Below are positions 19,446-29,807 of a DNA stretch of 64,000 nucleotides, piece after piece. The position numbers were made by a program, and so were the translations under genes. Source of the DNA: Gilliamella intestini (GTDB lineage Bacteria > Pseudomonadota > Gammaproteobacteria > Enterobacterales > Orbaceae); contig NZ_FMBA01000004.1 of the NCBI RefSeq assembly GCF_900094935.1, positions 1 to 64,000 on the forward strand, given 5' to 3'. Under the pieces are notes generated by a model that worked only from the letters and a program-made list of their open reading frames with translations, was not told the DNA's origin and did not search any database. The stretch's first letter is position 1, and the number at the start of each line of letters is the position of its first letter.

Positions 19446-20564
19446 TTATAATTTTTCTATTTCTAATTTTAATTGTTTGAGCATAATATCAATATCAAGA
19501 TTCGCTATTGGATCACCAAGCCCTGTACCTAAATTATCATTAGTAAATATTTGTATTGCGTTAGCATAATTTGGTGCCCAGACAAAATTATTAATAAATA
19601 CATTATCAATCATCCTATTGTTATAAACACAAAGCATTTTTTTATCATAAATAGAAGCAATATGTACAATTGAAGTATCAACAGAAATCACTAAATTTGA
19701 AAACTTCACCAAAGCTACACTTTGAAAAAAAGAACCTAATGGGTTAATAACAATATTTTTTTTAGTTTTAATATGAGAAATTGTACTTGGTTCGCCAATA
19801 ATAATTGTTATGCAATTATCATATTGAGACAAAAACGATAAGATGATATCAATTTGGGAATTAGAAAAACTTCTCGCCTGATTTGAACCATATGGGTTGA
19901 AAATAATGATATTTTTTTTTGAAGTAAGAAAAGGATTTATAAAATCTCTCGCTGAAAATTCGGCTTCTGTTGGAATATTAACAAAGTACTTTATGGGAGC
20001 TGATTCAATATTCATTAATTCAAGTATTTTTTGGCTTCGTGTTGAAATATGTGATTTGTATTCTTGATAGAAAATTGATGTATCATATAATTTATATTTT
20101 TCTTGATTAAAACCAATCGTATGTAATGGATTAATAGCTTGAATTATTTGAGCACGCCTTACACTATTTGGGCCTTTATCGACAAGATCTATTACAACGT
20201 CAATCTTTATATTCTGTAATTGTTCTTCTATCTGTTTTACACCTTTATTCCTATCGTAGGACAAAACACCATCCACCAAAATAAATTTATCAAAAAGAAA
20301 AGCAATCCTCCTTTCTACTAGTACATATACTTTAAAATTATTTTCTCTGAGATAATGAATTAAATAGGAAGTGACTATTGCATCACCAATTCCTTGATCA
20401 TTCATCAGAATAGCTACAGAATTATATTGTTCAAGAATAAAAGTCGATCTTTGTTTTTTTTTTCGATTTATTAATGCTAATTTGATCGCCAATTTAAAAG
20501 GCTTTATCTTTAAATTTCGTTGCCTATTTAAGTATTTAATACATTCTAGTAATTTATTTGCCAT
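19446..20564 (-). CDS. GT9 heptosyltransferase-family protein
   Basis: A second family 9 glycosyltransferase, same strand as the one at 18213. VAILMNDQGIGDAIVTSYLIHYL is the N-terminal signature, IIIFNPYGSNQARSFSNSQI the hinge block and SVDTSIVHIASIYDKKMLCVY the donor-binding block. About 372 aa from ATG 20564; a TTG at 20588 is an alternative. The N-terminus is basic (INRKKKQRS). It starts 36 bp after the MsbA-like gene, so it is likely in one transcript with the two flippases. Confidence 0.85.
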   Translation of the reverse strand: MANKLLECIKYLNRQRNLKIKPFKLAIKLALINRKKKQRSTFILEQYNSVAILMNDQGIGDAIVTSYLIHYLRENNFKVYVLVERRIAFLFDKFILVDGVLSYDRNKGVKQIEEQLQNIKIDVVIDLVDKGPNSVRRAQIIQAINPLHTIGFNQEKYKLYDTSIFYQEYKSHISTRSQKILELMNIESAPIKYFVNIPTEAEFSARDFINPFLTSKKNIIIFNPYGSNQARSFSNSQIDIILSFLSQYDNCITIIIGEPSTISHIKTKKNIVINPLGSFFQSVALVKFSNLVISVDTSIVHIASIYDKKMLCVYNNRMIDNVFINNFVWAPNYANAIQIFTNDNLGTGLGDPIANLDIDIMLKQLKLEIEKL

Positions 20565-20600
20565 TACTTTCAATATCCTATAATGCAAAAATCATATATA

Positions 20601-22373
20601 TTAAACCACAAAGTTTCCTTGGTATAATTTTGCATATAAACCATCCATTGATAACAACGTTTGATGGTTACCTTGTTCAATAATTTTACCATTATCAATT
20701 ACCAATATTTTATCTGCATTTTCAATAGTTGATAGTCGATGTGCTACCACTATTGATGTTCTTCCTTTTTGAAGATCGTCCAAGGCCTTTTGAATTGCTA
20801 GCTCTGATTCTGTATCTAAGGCTGAAGTAGCTTCATCAAGTATTAAAATTGGTGTATCTCGTAATAAAGCTCTTGCTATTGCAATACGTTGTCGTTGACC
20901 ACCAGATAATAACACGCCACTTTCACCAACTATTGTATCAAATCCATTTTCAAGCCCAATAATAAAATCATATGCATACGCTTTTTTAGCAGCTTCTTCT
21001 ATTTCTTCTTGAGAATATTCACCTACTTTTCCGTAAGCAATATTATTTGCAACAGTATCATTAAATAAATGCACATTTTGCGAAACTAATCCAATTTGAT
21101 TACGCAAACTATATAAAGTTAAATCTTGAATATTATTATTATCGATTAAAATTTCACCGCCATTTATATCGTAAAAACGTGTGAGCAAACTTGCGATAGT
21201 TGTTTTCCCTGAACCTGAACGACCAACTAAAGCAACGGTTTTACATGGCTCTACTAAAAAACTAATATCTTGTAATGCTGGCTCTTGTCTATTTTCATAT
21301 GTGAAAGTCACATGTTTAAATTCAATATTGCCTTTAACTCGCTCAATATTGATTTTTCCATTATTCTTCTCAATTGGTTGTTCAAAAATAGCAAATAACG
21401 TTTGGCAAGCAGCCATACCTTTTTGAAAATCAGCATTAACACTGGTTAAGCTTTTTATTGGTTGCATTAACGCTACTAGTGAAGAAAAAACGACCGTAAA
21501 CTGCCCTGGGCTAATATTTAAATCAGGATTACTTGCCATTAACAAGACAAAAGCGATAGCAAACGAAATAATAAGTTGAACAATTGGCGTTGATAATGCT
21601 GAAATAGAAACTAATCTCATACCATCTCGACGAAATTTATTATTCACTTTATCAAAGTTTTTTGATTCTTCATCTTGGGCACCAAAAAGAATAATTTCCC
21701 GATGGCCTTTTAACATCTGTTCAACAGACATTGTGATGCTGCCCATTGAATTTTGCATATTTTTGGCTAATCGCCTAAATTTTACGGAAATAAAAGTAAT
21801 TAACCCAATAACAATTGGCGTAATGATAATCAACGATAAAGATAACTGCCAGCTATTGCTAAACATAGTATAAAATAAACCACAAATAAAAGCTGATTCA
21901 CGTACTATTGTTATCAAAGCATCTGATGATGATGAGGCGACTTGATCTGTATCATAAGTAATACGAGACAACAATCTTCCTGTAGAGTTTTGATCATAAT
22001 AACTGACTGGAACATCAACAAAATGATTAAAAAGGCGTTGCCGAATATTAAGTACAATTTTAGTAGAAATCAAAGATAAAAAGAAAGAATATCCATAATT
22101 AGCAATGCCGCGGAGTAACACTAATCCAAAGATATAAAAAGGCGCCATCATTAAAAAATGCTGATCATTTTCAACAAAACCTTTATCAAGTAAAGGTTGT
22201 AACAACGCAATGAGCGAAGTATCGGCAAACGCACTAAAAATAAGCAAAATTATTGATAAAAACAGAATAAATTTATGTTTAGCAATATAAGGCCATAACT
22301 TAGAAAACGTTTTCCATGTGGATGTGTCTCGATCAATATCGTTGTTTATTGATTGATTATTATTTTTTTTCAT
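20601..22373 (-). CDS. msbA: MsbA-type lipid A flippase (copy 1)
   Basis: Homodimeric ABC exporter half-transporter that flips lipid A-core across the inner membrane. About 590 aa: cytosolic N-terminus, six transmembrane helices up to about residue 320, then the nucleotide-binding domain with GRSGSGKTT, Q-loop GLVSQNVHLFNDTVANNIAYG, signature LLSGGQRQRIAIARALL, Walker B ILILDEATSALD and HRLST. TSTWKTFSKLWPYIAKHK and SRITYDTDQVASSSSDALI closely follow E. coli MsbA. ATG 22373 (MKKNNNQ) was chosen; upstream codons overlap the preceding gene. Thirteen bases separate it from a paralogue. Confidence 0.92.
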   Translation of the reverse strand: MKKNNNQSINNDIDRDTSTWKTFSKLWPYIAKHKFILFLSIILLIFSAFADTSLIALLQPLLDKGFVENDQHFLMMAPFYIFGLVLLRGIANYGYSFFLSLISTKIVLNIRQRLFNHFVDVPVSYYDQNSTGRLLSRITYDTDQVASSSSDALITIVRESAFICGLFYTMFSNSWQLSLSLIIITPIVIGLITFISVKFRRLAKNMQNSMGSITMSVEQMLKGHREIILFGAQDEESKNFDKVNNKFRRDGMRLVSISALSTPIVQLIISFAIAFVLLMASNPDLNISPGQFTVVFSSLVALMQPIKSLTSVNADFQKGMAACQTLFAIFEQPIEKNNGKINIERVKGNIEFKHVTFTYENRQEPALQDISFLVEPCKTVALVGRSGSGKTTIASLLTRFYDINGGEILIDNNNIQDLTLYSLRNQIGLVSQNVHLFNDTVANNIAYGKVGEYSQEEIEEAAKKAYAYDFIIGLENGFDTIVGESGVLLSGGQRQRIAIARALLRDTPILILDEATSALDTESELAIQKALDDLQKGRTSIVVAHRLSTIENADKILVIDNGKIIEQGNHQTLLSMDGLYAKLYQGNFVV

Positions 22374-22386
22374 AATATTTTTTGCT

Positions 22387-24123
22387 TTAAGAATTAAATT
22401 GCATTTGATACATCTTGGCATAAGTGCCATTTTGAAGTAATAATGAACTATGAGAACCTTCCTCTATTACCGAACCATCATCAATAACCAATATACGATC
22501 AGCTTTTTCAATTGTAGATAGTCTATGTGCAATAATAATAGAGGTTCGATTTTTTTGTAAATTATCTATCGCCTGCTGAACAAATCTTTCAGATTCGTTA
22601 TCCAATGCTGAAGTAGCCTCATCAAAAATTAAGATAGGGTTATCGCGTAAAAGCACTCTTGCTATAGCAATTCTTTGTCTTTGTCCACCTGATAATAACA
22701 CACCATTATCACCAATCTCTGTATTCAATCCATGTTCTAATTTTTCAATAAACTCCATTGCGTTAGCTTGTTTAGCTGCATTAATAATGTCTTCTTGAGT
22801 ATACTGATTTTTAGCACCATAAGTTATGTTTTCAGCTATTGTGCCATTAAACAAATGGACTTTTTGTGAAACATAGCCTATTTGCTTACGCAATGAAGCA
22901 AGTGTGTAATCTTTGATATTAATACTATCTAGTAGTATCTCACCTTTTTGTATATCATAGAATCTAGGCAATAAACTTGCTATTGTTGATTTACCCGCAC
23001 CTGAGCGCCCTACTAAAGCTACCGTTTCGCCTTCTTTAATTTTAAAACTAATATTATTTAAAGATGGTGATGTTCTTGTTGGATAAGTATAAGTGACCTG
23101 ACAAAACTCAATATCTCCTTTTGCTCTATTCAACTCAACTTTTCCGTTGTCATCTTCGAGTGGTAAATTTAACAGTCCAAATAATGATTCGCAAGCAACA
23201 GCGCCTTTTTGTAATTCTAGATGAACACTAGTTAGCTCCCTTAAAGGACGCATCACTGCAACCATAGCCGAAAAAACAACAGTAAATGATCCTGGTGTAA
23301 TATCTAAAGTTTGACTTGCAACAAGAAACAAGATTAATCCTAAAGCCAATGTAGCAACTAATTGAATGATGGGTGTCGATAAACCAGAAACAAGTACAAT
23401 TTTTAAAATGCCTTTTCTAAAAATTTTATTGATTGAATAAAAATTGTCTTTTTCGTATTTTTGAGCATTAAAAATTAAAATTTCTTTATGCCCTTTCAGC
23501 ATCTCATCTGCTGCTGTTGTAATGTTACCTATTCCTTTTTGCATAGAAACAAGTGTATTTCGAAATTTTTTTGCAATAAATTGGGCTATAAAAATAACTA
23601 ACGGTACAACAATAATTAAAACTAAAGCCAACTTCCAATTACCATAAAACATAACGACACATAAACCGATAGCATAAGCAATTTCTCTTACTAAAATGAT
23701 AAGAGCATCAGATGAAGCTTTTGATAATAATTGAGTATTATAAGTAATTACCGTGACAAGCTCACCAATAGGATTTTTATCAAGAAAACTGGTAGGACTT
23801 TTAACTAAGTGATTAAAAATCATCTGTCTGAATTTGGTTACAACTTTACCAGATAACCAAGAAAGGCAGTAAGTAGAACAATAGTTAGACAATCCACGTA
23901 ATGCAATTAACCCTATAATACCAATCGAAAAAAGAATTAATAACTCATAATTTTTATCCATTAATCCATTATCTAATAAGGGTTTTGTTAACGAGATCAG
24001 TGTTGCGTCAGTTGCAGCATTTAGCAAAAGCGCAATAATTGCAACAATTAACGCTTTTTTATGTGGATAAATAAACGGCCACAATTGTTTAATGGTATTC
24101 AATGAGCTATATTTATTAGACAT
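22387..24123 (-). CDS. MsbA-type ABC exporter (copy 2)
   Basis: 578-aa tandem paralogue of copy 1 with the same topology: six-helix membrane domain, then Walker A GRSGAGKST, GYVSQKVHLFNGTIAENITYG, LLSGGQRQRIAIARVLL, ILIFDEATSALD and HRLST. Its membrane domain departs from MsbA where copy 1 does not, for example GELVTVITYNTQLLSKAS in place of the SRITYDxxQVASSSS pattern. This hints that it has a different lipid-linked glycan as cargo, or that the two work as a heterodimer. Both are inferences. It is the first gene of the run copy 2 - copy 1 - GT9. Confidence 0.88.
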   Translation of the reverse strand: MSNKYSSLNTIKQLWPFIYPHKKALIVAIIALLLNAATDATLISLTKPLLDNGLMDKNYELLILFSIGIIGLIALRGLSNYCSTYCLSWLSGKVVTKFRQMIFNHLVKSPTSFLDKNPIGELVTVITYNTQLLSKASSDALIILVREIAYAIGLCVVMFYGNWKLALVLIIVVPLVIFIAQFIAKKFRNTLVSMQKGIGNITTAADEMLKGHKEILIFNAQKYEKDNFYSINKIFRKGILKIVLVSGLSTPIIQLVATLALGLILFLVASQTLDITPGSFTVVFSAMVAVMRPLRELTSVHLELQKGAVACESLFGLLNLPLEDDNGKVELNRAKGDIEFCQVTYTYPTRTSPSLNNISFKIKEGETVALVGRSGAGKSTIASLLPRFYDIQKGEILLDSINIKDYTLASLRKQIGYVSQKVHLFNGTIAENITYGAKNQYTQEDIINAAKQANAMEFIEKLEHGLNTEIGDNGVLLSGGQRQRIAIARVLLRDNPILIFDEATSALDNESERFVQQAIDNLQKNRTSIIIAHRLSTIEKADRILVIDDGSVIEEGSHSSLLLQNGTYAKMYQMQFNS

Positions 24124-24346
24124 AATGAAGTAAAAAAATTAATTGGAAAGACAATTATACTATATATACTCTATTAATTTGAAATTTTATTACAACTCTT
24201 TTTCAACTAGAAAAAATTTGTTTTATCTATATAATAAAGTAATGTTAAGTAAGTTTATTAAATCCTTCTTACAATATTAAACTCTTGGTTAAATAATCAG
24301 TTATTAAATAATAATTAATTTCACACGATGTAATAGGAAATTGGCA

Positions 24347-25366
24347 ATGTATTTCGACGCAAACAAAATTATAAAAAAAATGATAATATTTGGAGCTAGA
24401 AATAACAATAATGTTAATCAACTAAACATCGCATATGGTATTGATAAAAACTTTTTTTTAGGTTGTACCACTTCAATCACTTCCATTTTATTAACTAACC
24501 CTAGTTTATGTTTTAATTTTCATATATTCACAAATTACATTAACGATGATCTTGAAAAAAAACTAGAACAACTTGCCGATGACTACGGAACAACCATAAT
24601 AATTTATTTAGTGGATGATAATGGTTTATCACACTTACCAACTACTAAAAATTGGACAATTGCAACCTATTTTAGATTTATCGTGGCAGATTATTTTTAT
24701 GGAAAAATAGACAAAATTCTTTATCTCGATGCCGATATTATCTGTAAAGGTTCATTAAAAGAATTATGTACGTTAAATTTTGATAATAATATCGCCTATG
24801 TAGTGACAGAAAAAGACTCTATATGGTGGAACAAATGTGCCACTCGACTTGATGAACATAAATTATCATCCGGTTACTTCAATGCAGGATTTTTGCTAAT
24901 TAATCTAAAAAAATGGCAAGAATTTAATGTAAATAGCAAAGCATTAGAGTTACTTTCCGATTCAAATCGTTCAGGAAAATTCACACATCTAGACCAAGAT
25001 GTATTAAATATTATATTGCTTGAAAAAGTTAAGTATCTTGATAGAAAATATAACCAACAAGTCAGCATTAATTACGAATTAAAATATAAATCAAACATTA
25101 ACTGTTACTCCCCCATTTCTGATGAAACAATACTAATACATTACATTGGACCAACCAAACCATGGCACAAATGGGCTAGAGATTATAAATGCTCACAATA
25201 TTTTATTGATGCTAAATCAGCATCACCATGGAAATCAACACCTCTGCTATCAGCTACGACAGCAACACAAATGAGATATTGCGCAAAACATAAATTGCAT
25301 CAAAAAAAATTGTTGCGTGGTTTTATTTGTTATCTAATATATTGTATAAAAAAAATAAAAGTTTAA
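24347..25366 (+). CDS. GT8 glycosyltransferase, RfaI/RfaJ-like
   Basis: 339 aa, the GT8 gene of this cluster nearest to enteric RfaI/RfaJ. NIAYGIDKNFFLGCTTSITSILL, FHIFTNYIN, DXD in YLDADIIC, LSSGYFNAGFLLINLKKW, HLDQDVLNIIL, HYIGPTKPWHKWA and the C-terminal SASPWKSTPLL match the family. AGGAA stands seven bases before ATG 24347. It is divergent from the msbA pair across a 223-bp region and convergent with the gene at 25381. Confidence 0.9.
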   Translation: MYFDANKIIKKMIIFGARNNNNVNQLNIAYGIDKNFFLGCTTSITSILLTNPSLCFNFHIFTNYINDDLEKKLEQLADDYGTTIIIYLVDDNGLSHLPTTKNWTIATYFRFIVADYFYGKIDKILYLDADIICKGSLKELCTLNFDNNIAYVVTEKDSIWWNKCATRLDEHKLSSGYFNAGFLLINLKKWQEFNVNSKALELLSDSNRSGKFTHLDQDVLNIILLEKVKYLDRKYNQQVSINYELKYKSNINCYSPISDETILIHYIGPTKPWHKWARDYKCSQYFIDAKSASPWKSTPLLSATTATQMRYCAKHKLHQKKLLRGFICYLIYCIKKIKV

Positions 25367-25380
25367 AAAATAGGATTTTT

Positions 25381-26382
25381 TTATACAAAATTACTAGTCA
25401 TTGTGTTTAGCATTGCATCTGGACTATATTGATACAAAACATCTAATGTAACTGGTGTAAACTTAGAGTTCAAAAATAACTCAATATTTTGATAATTTTC
25501 ATTATCAAGAATAAAAATCTGTTCTGGCGAATAAAAATTATATTCTTTTATAGATTTATTAGTAGTAATTAATTTTTTGTTAAATAAAATAGCTTCAAGG
25601 GCTCTTAAAGTGACTCCCGTTTGACCTATTTGCCCTATTTCTAAAATAACATCGCTCTGTTTTACTTTTTCTATATTTTCGAAATAGCTAATTTTTTCTC
25701 TCGATTTATAATAGTTAGATTTTCCTAACGGGTTTATTATTTGTGTTGATTTGTAATTGATTAAATTAAAATCTGTTTGGTAACCATTTTGGTGTAATAT
25801 AGGCGCAATTCTATTAATAATTTGGGCTCTATTTTCCCAATACTCGCCTATAAAAAAACATGTTTTTATAGTGTAGTGGAAATGATTAGGCTCTCCCCTC
25901 AATTTTTTCATTTCTGAAAAAGTAAATGGTAAAAATTGATTTAAATATGTAAAGCTATATTTTTGGCAATCATCAAAATCAAAACTATAAATTTTATCAA
26001 AAAACGGAGTGATTTTATTTATATAATCTTCATGTTGACATAACCATTTTTTTTTATTTTTCATGCTATTATTTAATACTTCAATAGTATCACGTAGCAC
26101 TAAAACTTTATGACATTGAAGATCTTTAACTAAGTCAATGAATCCAGAAATAGCAAAACCACTACACAATAAAATATCATCAGATTTTAATGTTCTTAAT
26201 TTCATGAATTGATGGAATTTGATAAACCATTGTCTAGGAAGATTTTTTCTATCTAATATAAAATTAATATCTCTAAAATGTTTCATTAATTTATTAAAAA
26301 GAACAACATCATATTCAGATTTTAAGACATTAACCATATGCTTTTCATAATCAGCATTCCACTCAGCAAAATAAATAGTCAT
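25381..26382 (-). CDS. Putative glycosyltransferase-like protein of unknown family
   Basis: 333 aa, no signal peptide or membrane segment. I do not recognise it with confidence. The two-half layout (N-terminal MTIYFAEWNADYEKHMVNVL; C-terminal CFFIGEYWENRAQIINRIAPIL, then SDVILEIGQIGQTGVTLRALEAILFNKKLITTN) resembles GT-B enzymes in which the late Gly-rich segment and the acidic RALEA block bind the nucleotide sugar. It sits 8 bp after rmlD with AGGT before its ATG, so it is the last gene of the rmlBACD transcript. A role in rhamnose transfer is possible but only from context. Confidence 0.6.
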   Translation of the reverse strand: MTIYFAEWNADYEKHMVNVLKSEYDVVLFNKLMKHFRDINFILDRKNLPRQWFIKFHQFMKLRTLKSDDILLCSGFAISGFIDLVKDLQCHKVLVLRDTIEVLNNSMKNKKKWLCQHEDYINKITPFFDKIYSFDFDDCQKYSFTYLNQFLPFTFSEMKKLRGEPNHFHYTIKTCFFIGEYWENRAQIINRIAPILHQNGYQTDFNLINYKSTQIINPLGKSNYYKSREKISYFENIEKVKQSDVILEIGQIGQTGVTLRALEAILFNKKLITTNKSIKEYNFYSPEQIFILDNENYQNIELFLNSKFTPVTLDVLYQYSPDAMLNTMTSNFV

Positions 26383-26390
26383 TAAGTAAC

Positions 26391-27254
26391 CTAAATAGAT
26401 CTAATTTTAGAAATACAAGATATTAATTGTTCTTCCCAATTTGAACCAGATAAATTATATTTTTTTATTTTGTCCATGCTCATTACAGAATATAATGGCC
26501 TCTTAGCTTTAGAGGGAAAAGATTGAGAATTAATTGGAGAAATAACAGGAACTTGAAATAATAAATTTTGATCTAATGCTATATCAAATATTTTTTGACC
26601 AAATAAAAACCATGATGTAGATTCATTACCACAATAATGATATATACCACCTTGAATATCATTCATTAGCATTTCTAAAATCGTTTTAGCAATATCACCA
26701 GCATAAGTTGGACATCCTAACTGATCATCAATAATGGTTAATTCAGGTCTAGTTTGGCTAAGTTTTAACATCGTTTTGACAAAATTATTACCATATTCAC
26801 TAAAAACCCAAGAGGTTCTAATTACAATTGTAGAGGAATAATTGTCTAAGACAGATAATTCACCAGCTAGTTTAGTCTCACCATAGACATTAACCGGATT
26901 GGTTAAATCGTTCTCTAAATAAGGGGAACTTTTTGTACCATCAAAAACATAATCAGTCGAAACATGAACTAGTTTTGCATGATATTTTTTGGCAGCAATT
27001 GCTAAATTCTTAGGACCGATAGCATTAACTTTATAAGCTAATTCATATTCATCTTCGGCTTTATCTACTGCTGTATATGCTGCAGCATTTACAATGGCAT
27101 CTGGTCTATGCAAGGCAACAAAATTATTAACAGCTAAACCATCAGTTATATCTAATTGCAGGCTGTCAGTAGCAAGTAATTGCCAATCTGAAGGAAAGAT
27201 ATCTTTAAAACAATGTCCTAATTGACCATTAGCACCAGTTAACAAAACTTTCAT
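26391..27254 (-). CDS. rmlD: dTDP-4-dehydrorhamnose reductase RmlD
   Basis: Last step of dTDP-L-rhamnose synthesis: NAD(P)H reduction of dTDP-4-keto-L-rhamnose. 287 aa SDR protein with the nucleotide motif TGANGQLGHCF, VNAAAYTAVDKAE, STDYVFDGTKSSPY and the catalytic YGETKLAGE (YxxxK). CAGGAG precedes ATG 27254, which is preferred to the TTG one codon upstream. Follows rmlC closely. Confidence 0.96.
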   Translation of the reverse strand: MKVLLTGANGQLGHCFKDIFPSDWQLLATDSLQLDITDGLAVNNFVALHRPDAIVNAAAYTAVDKAEDEYELAYKVNAIGPKNLAIAAKKYHAKLVHVSTDYVFDGTKSSPYLENDLTNPVNVYGETKLAGELSVLDNYSSTIVIRTSWVFSEYGNNFVKTMLKLSQTRPELTIIDDQLGCPTYAGDIAKTILEMLMNDIQGGIYHYCGNESTSWFLFGQKIFDIALDQNLLFQVPVISPINSQSFPSKAKRPLYSVMSMDKIKKYNLSGSNWEEQLISCISKIRSI

Positions 27255-27261
27255 CAATTAA

Positions 27262-27792
27262 CTATAACTCCTGTAGTTTTTTGCCTAACTTATCTTTTGC
27301 CGATAGTAATGGATTTGAAATCGGCCAACTGATATTTACTGTAGGATCGTTCCACAATAAACACCCTTCTGACTTAGGATCATAATAGTTAGTACATTTA
27401 TATTCAAAGTCAGCAATATCTGACAGTACAGCAAAACCATGAGCAAGTCCAGGTGGAATCCACAACTGTGTTTTATTTTCTTCTGTTAAGGTAACGCCAA
27501 CCCACTTTCCATAAGTAGGGGAATCTTTACGAATATCGACAGCTACATCAAAAACTTCACCTCTAACAACTCGAACTAGTTTACCTTGAGGGTTTTCCTT
27601 TTGAAAATGTAATCCTCTTAACACATCTTTTTGTGAACGCGAATGATTATCTTGAACAAAATTAAGTTCTATACCTAACATTTCTTGATACCGTTTTTGT
27701 TCGAAAGTTTCAAGAAAAAAGCCTCGTTCATCGCCAAACACTTTCGGTTTTATAATTTTTACATCCGCAATATTAGTTGAAATAACTTCCAT
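27262..27792 (-). CDS. rmlC: dTDP-4-dehydrorhamnose 3,5-epimerase RmlC
   Basis: Cupin epimerase converting dTDP-4-keto-6-deoxyglucose to dTDP-4-keto-L-rhamnose. 176 aa, as usual. DERGFFLETF, QDNHSRSQKDVLRGLHFQ with the catalytic His, GKLVRVVRGEVFDVAVDIR, WIPPGLAHGFAVLSD and the late FEYKCTNYYDP are all family blocks. GGTGGACAA precedes the ATG. Confidence 0.97.
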   Translation of the reverse strand: MEVISTNIADVKIIKPKVFGDERGFFLETFEQKRYQEMLGIELNFVQDNHSRSQKDVLRGLHFQKENPQGKLVRVVRGEVFDVAVDIRKDSPTYGKWVGVTLTEENKTQLWIPPGLAHGFAVLSDIADFEYKCTNYYDPKSEGCLLWNDPTVNISWPISNPLLSAKDKLGKKLQEL

Positions 27793-27805
27793 TTGTCCAC
27801 CTATT

Positions 27806-28672
27806 CTATTGTTCTATCAATCTTGCTAAATATTGTCCATATAATGTTTTACCTGAACTAATGGCTTCTTCTTTGACCTGTTCAGCACTGAGCCAGCCAT
27901 TACGATAAGCAATCTCTTCAAGGCAAGCAACTTTGAGTCCTTGTCTTTTTTCTATTACTTGAACAAACGATGACGCTTCAAGCAAACTGTCATGTGTACC
28001 TGTATCAAGCCAAGCAAAACCGCGTCCTAGGATCTCAACATTTAACAGTCCTGCATCCAAATACATTTGATTAAGAGTTGTAATTTCTAGCTCACCACGA
28101 TGAGATGGCTTGACTTGTTTTGCCATTTCAACCACATTTTCATCATAAAAATACAGACCTGTTACAGCCCAGTTCGATTTTGGATTGGCTGGTTTTTCCT
28201 CAATGGATAATGCTTTAAAATTTTCGTCAAAATCAACTACACCAAATCTTTCAGGATCAAGTACCTGATAACCAAAAATTGTTGCACCTTCTTTTTGAGC
28301 AGCAACTCTTACCAATTTTTTGCCAAAGCTTTCGCCAAAAAATAAATTATCACCTAACACTAAAGAACAGCGTTGTTTTTGAATAAACTCCTCACCAATT
28401 AAAAAAGCTTGTGCCAAACCTTCTGGCTTAGGTTGCTGTGCATAACTTAGTTTGACACCAAAACGAGAACCGTCACCTAGCAATCGTTGAAACATAGGTA
28501 AATCATCAGGTGTTGTGATTATTAAAATATCACGAATACCGGCAAGCATGAGTACAGATAAAGGATAATAAATCATAGGTTTATCATAAACAGGTAACAA
28601 CTGTTTTGAAATACCTCGAGTTATGGGATAAAGACGGGTTCCTGACCCACCAGCTAATACAATACCTTTCAT
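27806..28672 (-). CDS. rmlA: Glucose-1-phosphate thymidylyltransferase RmlA
   Basis: First step of the pathway: glucose-1-phosphate plus dTTP to dTDP-glucose. 288 aa from ATG 28672. [19 protein letters not shown] is the nucleotide-binding signature; [25 protein letters not shown] with the catalytic Asp and [22 protein letters not shown] follow. The longer reading frame starting at 28738 overlaps rmlB and would add 22 non-conserved residues. Confidence 0.97.
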   Translation of the reverse strand: MKGIVLAGGSGTRLYPITRGISKQLLPVYDKPMIYYPLSVLMLAGIRDILIITTPDDLPMFQRLLGDGSRFGVKLSYAQQPKPEGLAQAFLIGEEFIQKQRCSLVLGDNLFFGESFGKKLVRVAAQKEGATIFGYQVLDPERFGVVDFDENFKALSIEEKPANPKSNWAVTGLYFYDENVVEMAKQVKPSHRGELEITTLNQMYLDAGLLNVEILGRGFAWLDTGTHDSLLEASSFVQVIEKRQGLKVACLEEIAYRNGWLSAEQVKEEAISSGKTLYGQYLARLIEQ

Positions 28673-28685
28673 AAAGTTACCTATA

Positions 28686-29747
28686 TTAAATAATTCCTTG
28701 TCGTGATCTTGCATATGAGCCATCTTTAATATGATCACACCATTGTTTGTTTTTGAGATACCACTCTACTGTTTTGCGCATTCCTGTTTGGAATGTTTCT
28801 TGTGGTTTCCAACCCAAATCTTGATAGATCTTTGATGCATCAATAGCATAACGTTGATCATGACCTGGCCGATCAGTAACATAAGTAATCAGATCTTTAT
28901 AACACTTAACGCCATCAGGCTTATTTGGAACGAGTTCTTCAAGTAATTCACAAATAATATTTACAACATCAATATTTTTTTGTTCATTGTGCCCACCGAT
29001 ATTATAAGTCTCACCTACTTTTGCTTTAGTAGCAACAAGATAAAGTGCTCTTGCATGATCTTCGACATATAACCAATCTCTAATTTGTTGACCATTACCA
29101 TATACTGGCAACGGCTTACCTTCAAGAGCATTAAGTATCATTAATGGAATTAGTTTCTCTGGAAAATGATAAGGTCCATAGTTATTTGAGCAATTAGTGA
29201 TAACTGTAGGTAAACCAAAAGTTCTATGCCACGCACGGACTAAATGATCACTCGAAGCTTTCGATGCTGAATATGGGCTACTTGGCGAATAAGGCGTTTT
29301 TTCAGTAAATAAATCATTAGTTCCATGTAAATCACCATACACTTCATCAGTTGAAATATGATGAAAACGAAATGTAGATTGTTTAGTTGCCTCTAGCGTT
29401 TTCCAATAAGCCAAAGATGCTTCTAATAAAGTATAAGTACCTATTATATTGGTTTCAATAAATTTAGAAGGATTATCAATAGAACGGTCAACATGACTTT
29501 CGGCAGCTAAATGCATAATAATATCAGGTCGAAAATCAGTGATTATAGAATCAAGTGATTTTCGGTCACAAATATCAATTTGCTTAAAATGGAATCGTTC
29601 GTTTTTAGATATCTCATCTAATGATTCCAAATTCCCAGCATAAGTCAATTTATCAATGACTAAAACTTCATTTTCTGTTTGATTAATAATATGCCTAACA
29701 ACAGCGGAACCGATAAAACCAGCACCGCCTGTAACAATCACTTTCAT
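28686..29747 (-). CDS. rmlB: dTDP-glucose 4,6-dehydratase RmlB
   Basis: Second step: dTDP-glucose to dTDP-4-keto-6-deoxyglucose. 353 aa extended SDR enzyme with [16 protein letters not shown] (NAD site), [23 protein letters not shown] containing the catalytic DE pair, and [15 protein letters not shown] (YxxxK). First gene of rmlB-A-C-D; the order differs from the common rmlBDAC of enterics. A 60-bp gap separates it from the 960-aa gene upstream, so it may continue the same transcript. Confidence 0.97.
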   Translation of the reverse strand: MKVIVTGGAGFIGSAVVRHIINQTENEVLVIDKLTYAGNLESLDEISKNERFHFKQIDICDRKSLDSIITDFRPDIIMHLAAESHVDRSIDNPSKFIETNIIGTYTLLEASLAYWKTLEATKQSTFRFHHISTDEVYGDLHGTNDLFTEKTPYSPSSPYSASKASSDHLVRAWHRTFGLPTVITNCSNNYGPYHFPEKLIPLMILNALEGKPLPVYGNGQQIRDWLYVEDHARALYLVATKAKVGETYNIGGHNEQKNIDVVNIICELLEELVPNKPDGVKCYKDLITYVTDRPGHDQRYAIDASKIYQDLGWKPQETFQTGMRKTVEWYLKNKQWCDHIKDGSYARSRQGII

Positions 29748-29807
29748 TTAGCTTCTCTTTAACTTATTATTTAATTATAAAATATTACTGATATTTAATT
29801 TTTGAAA

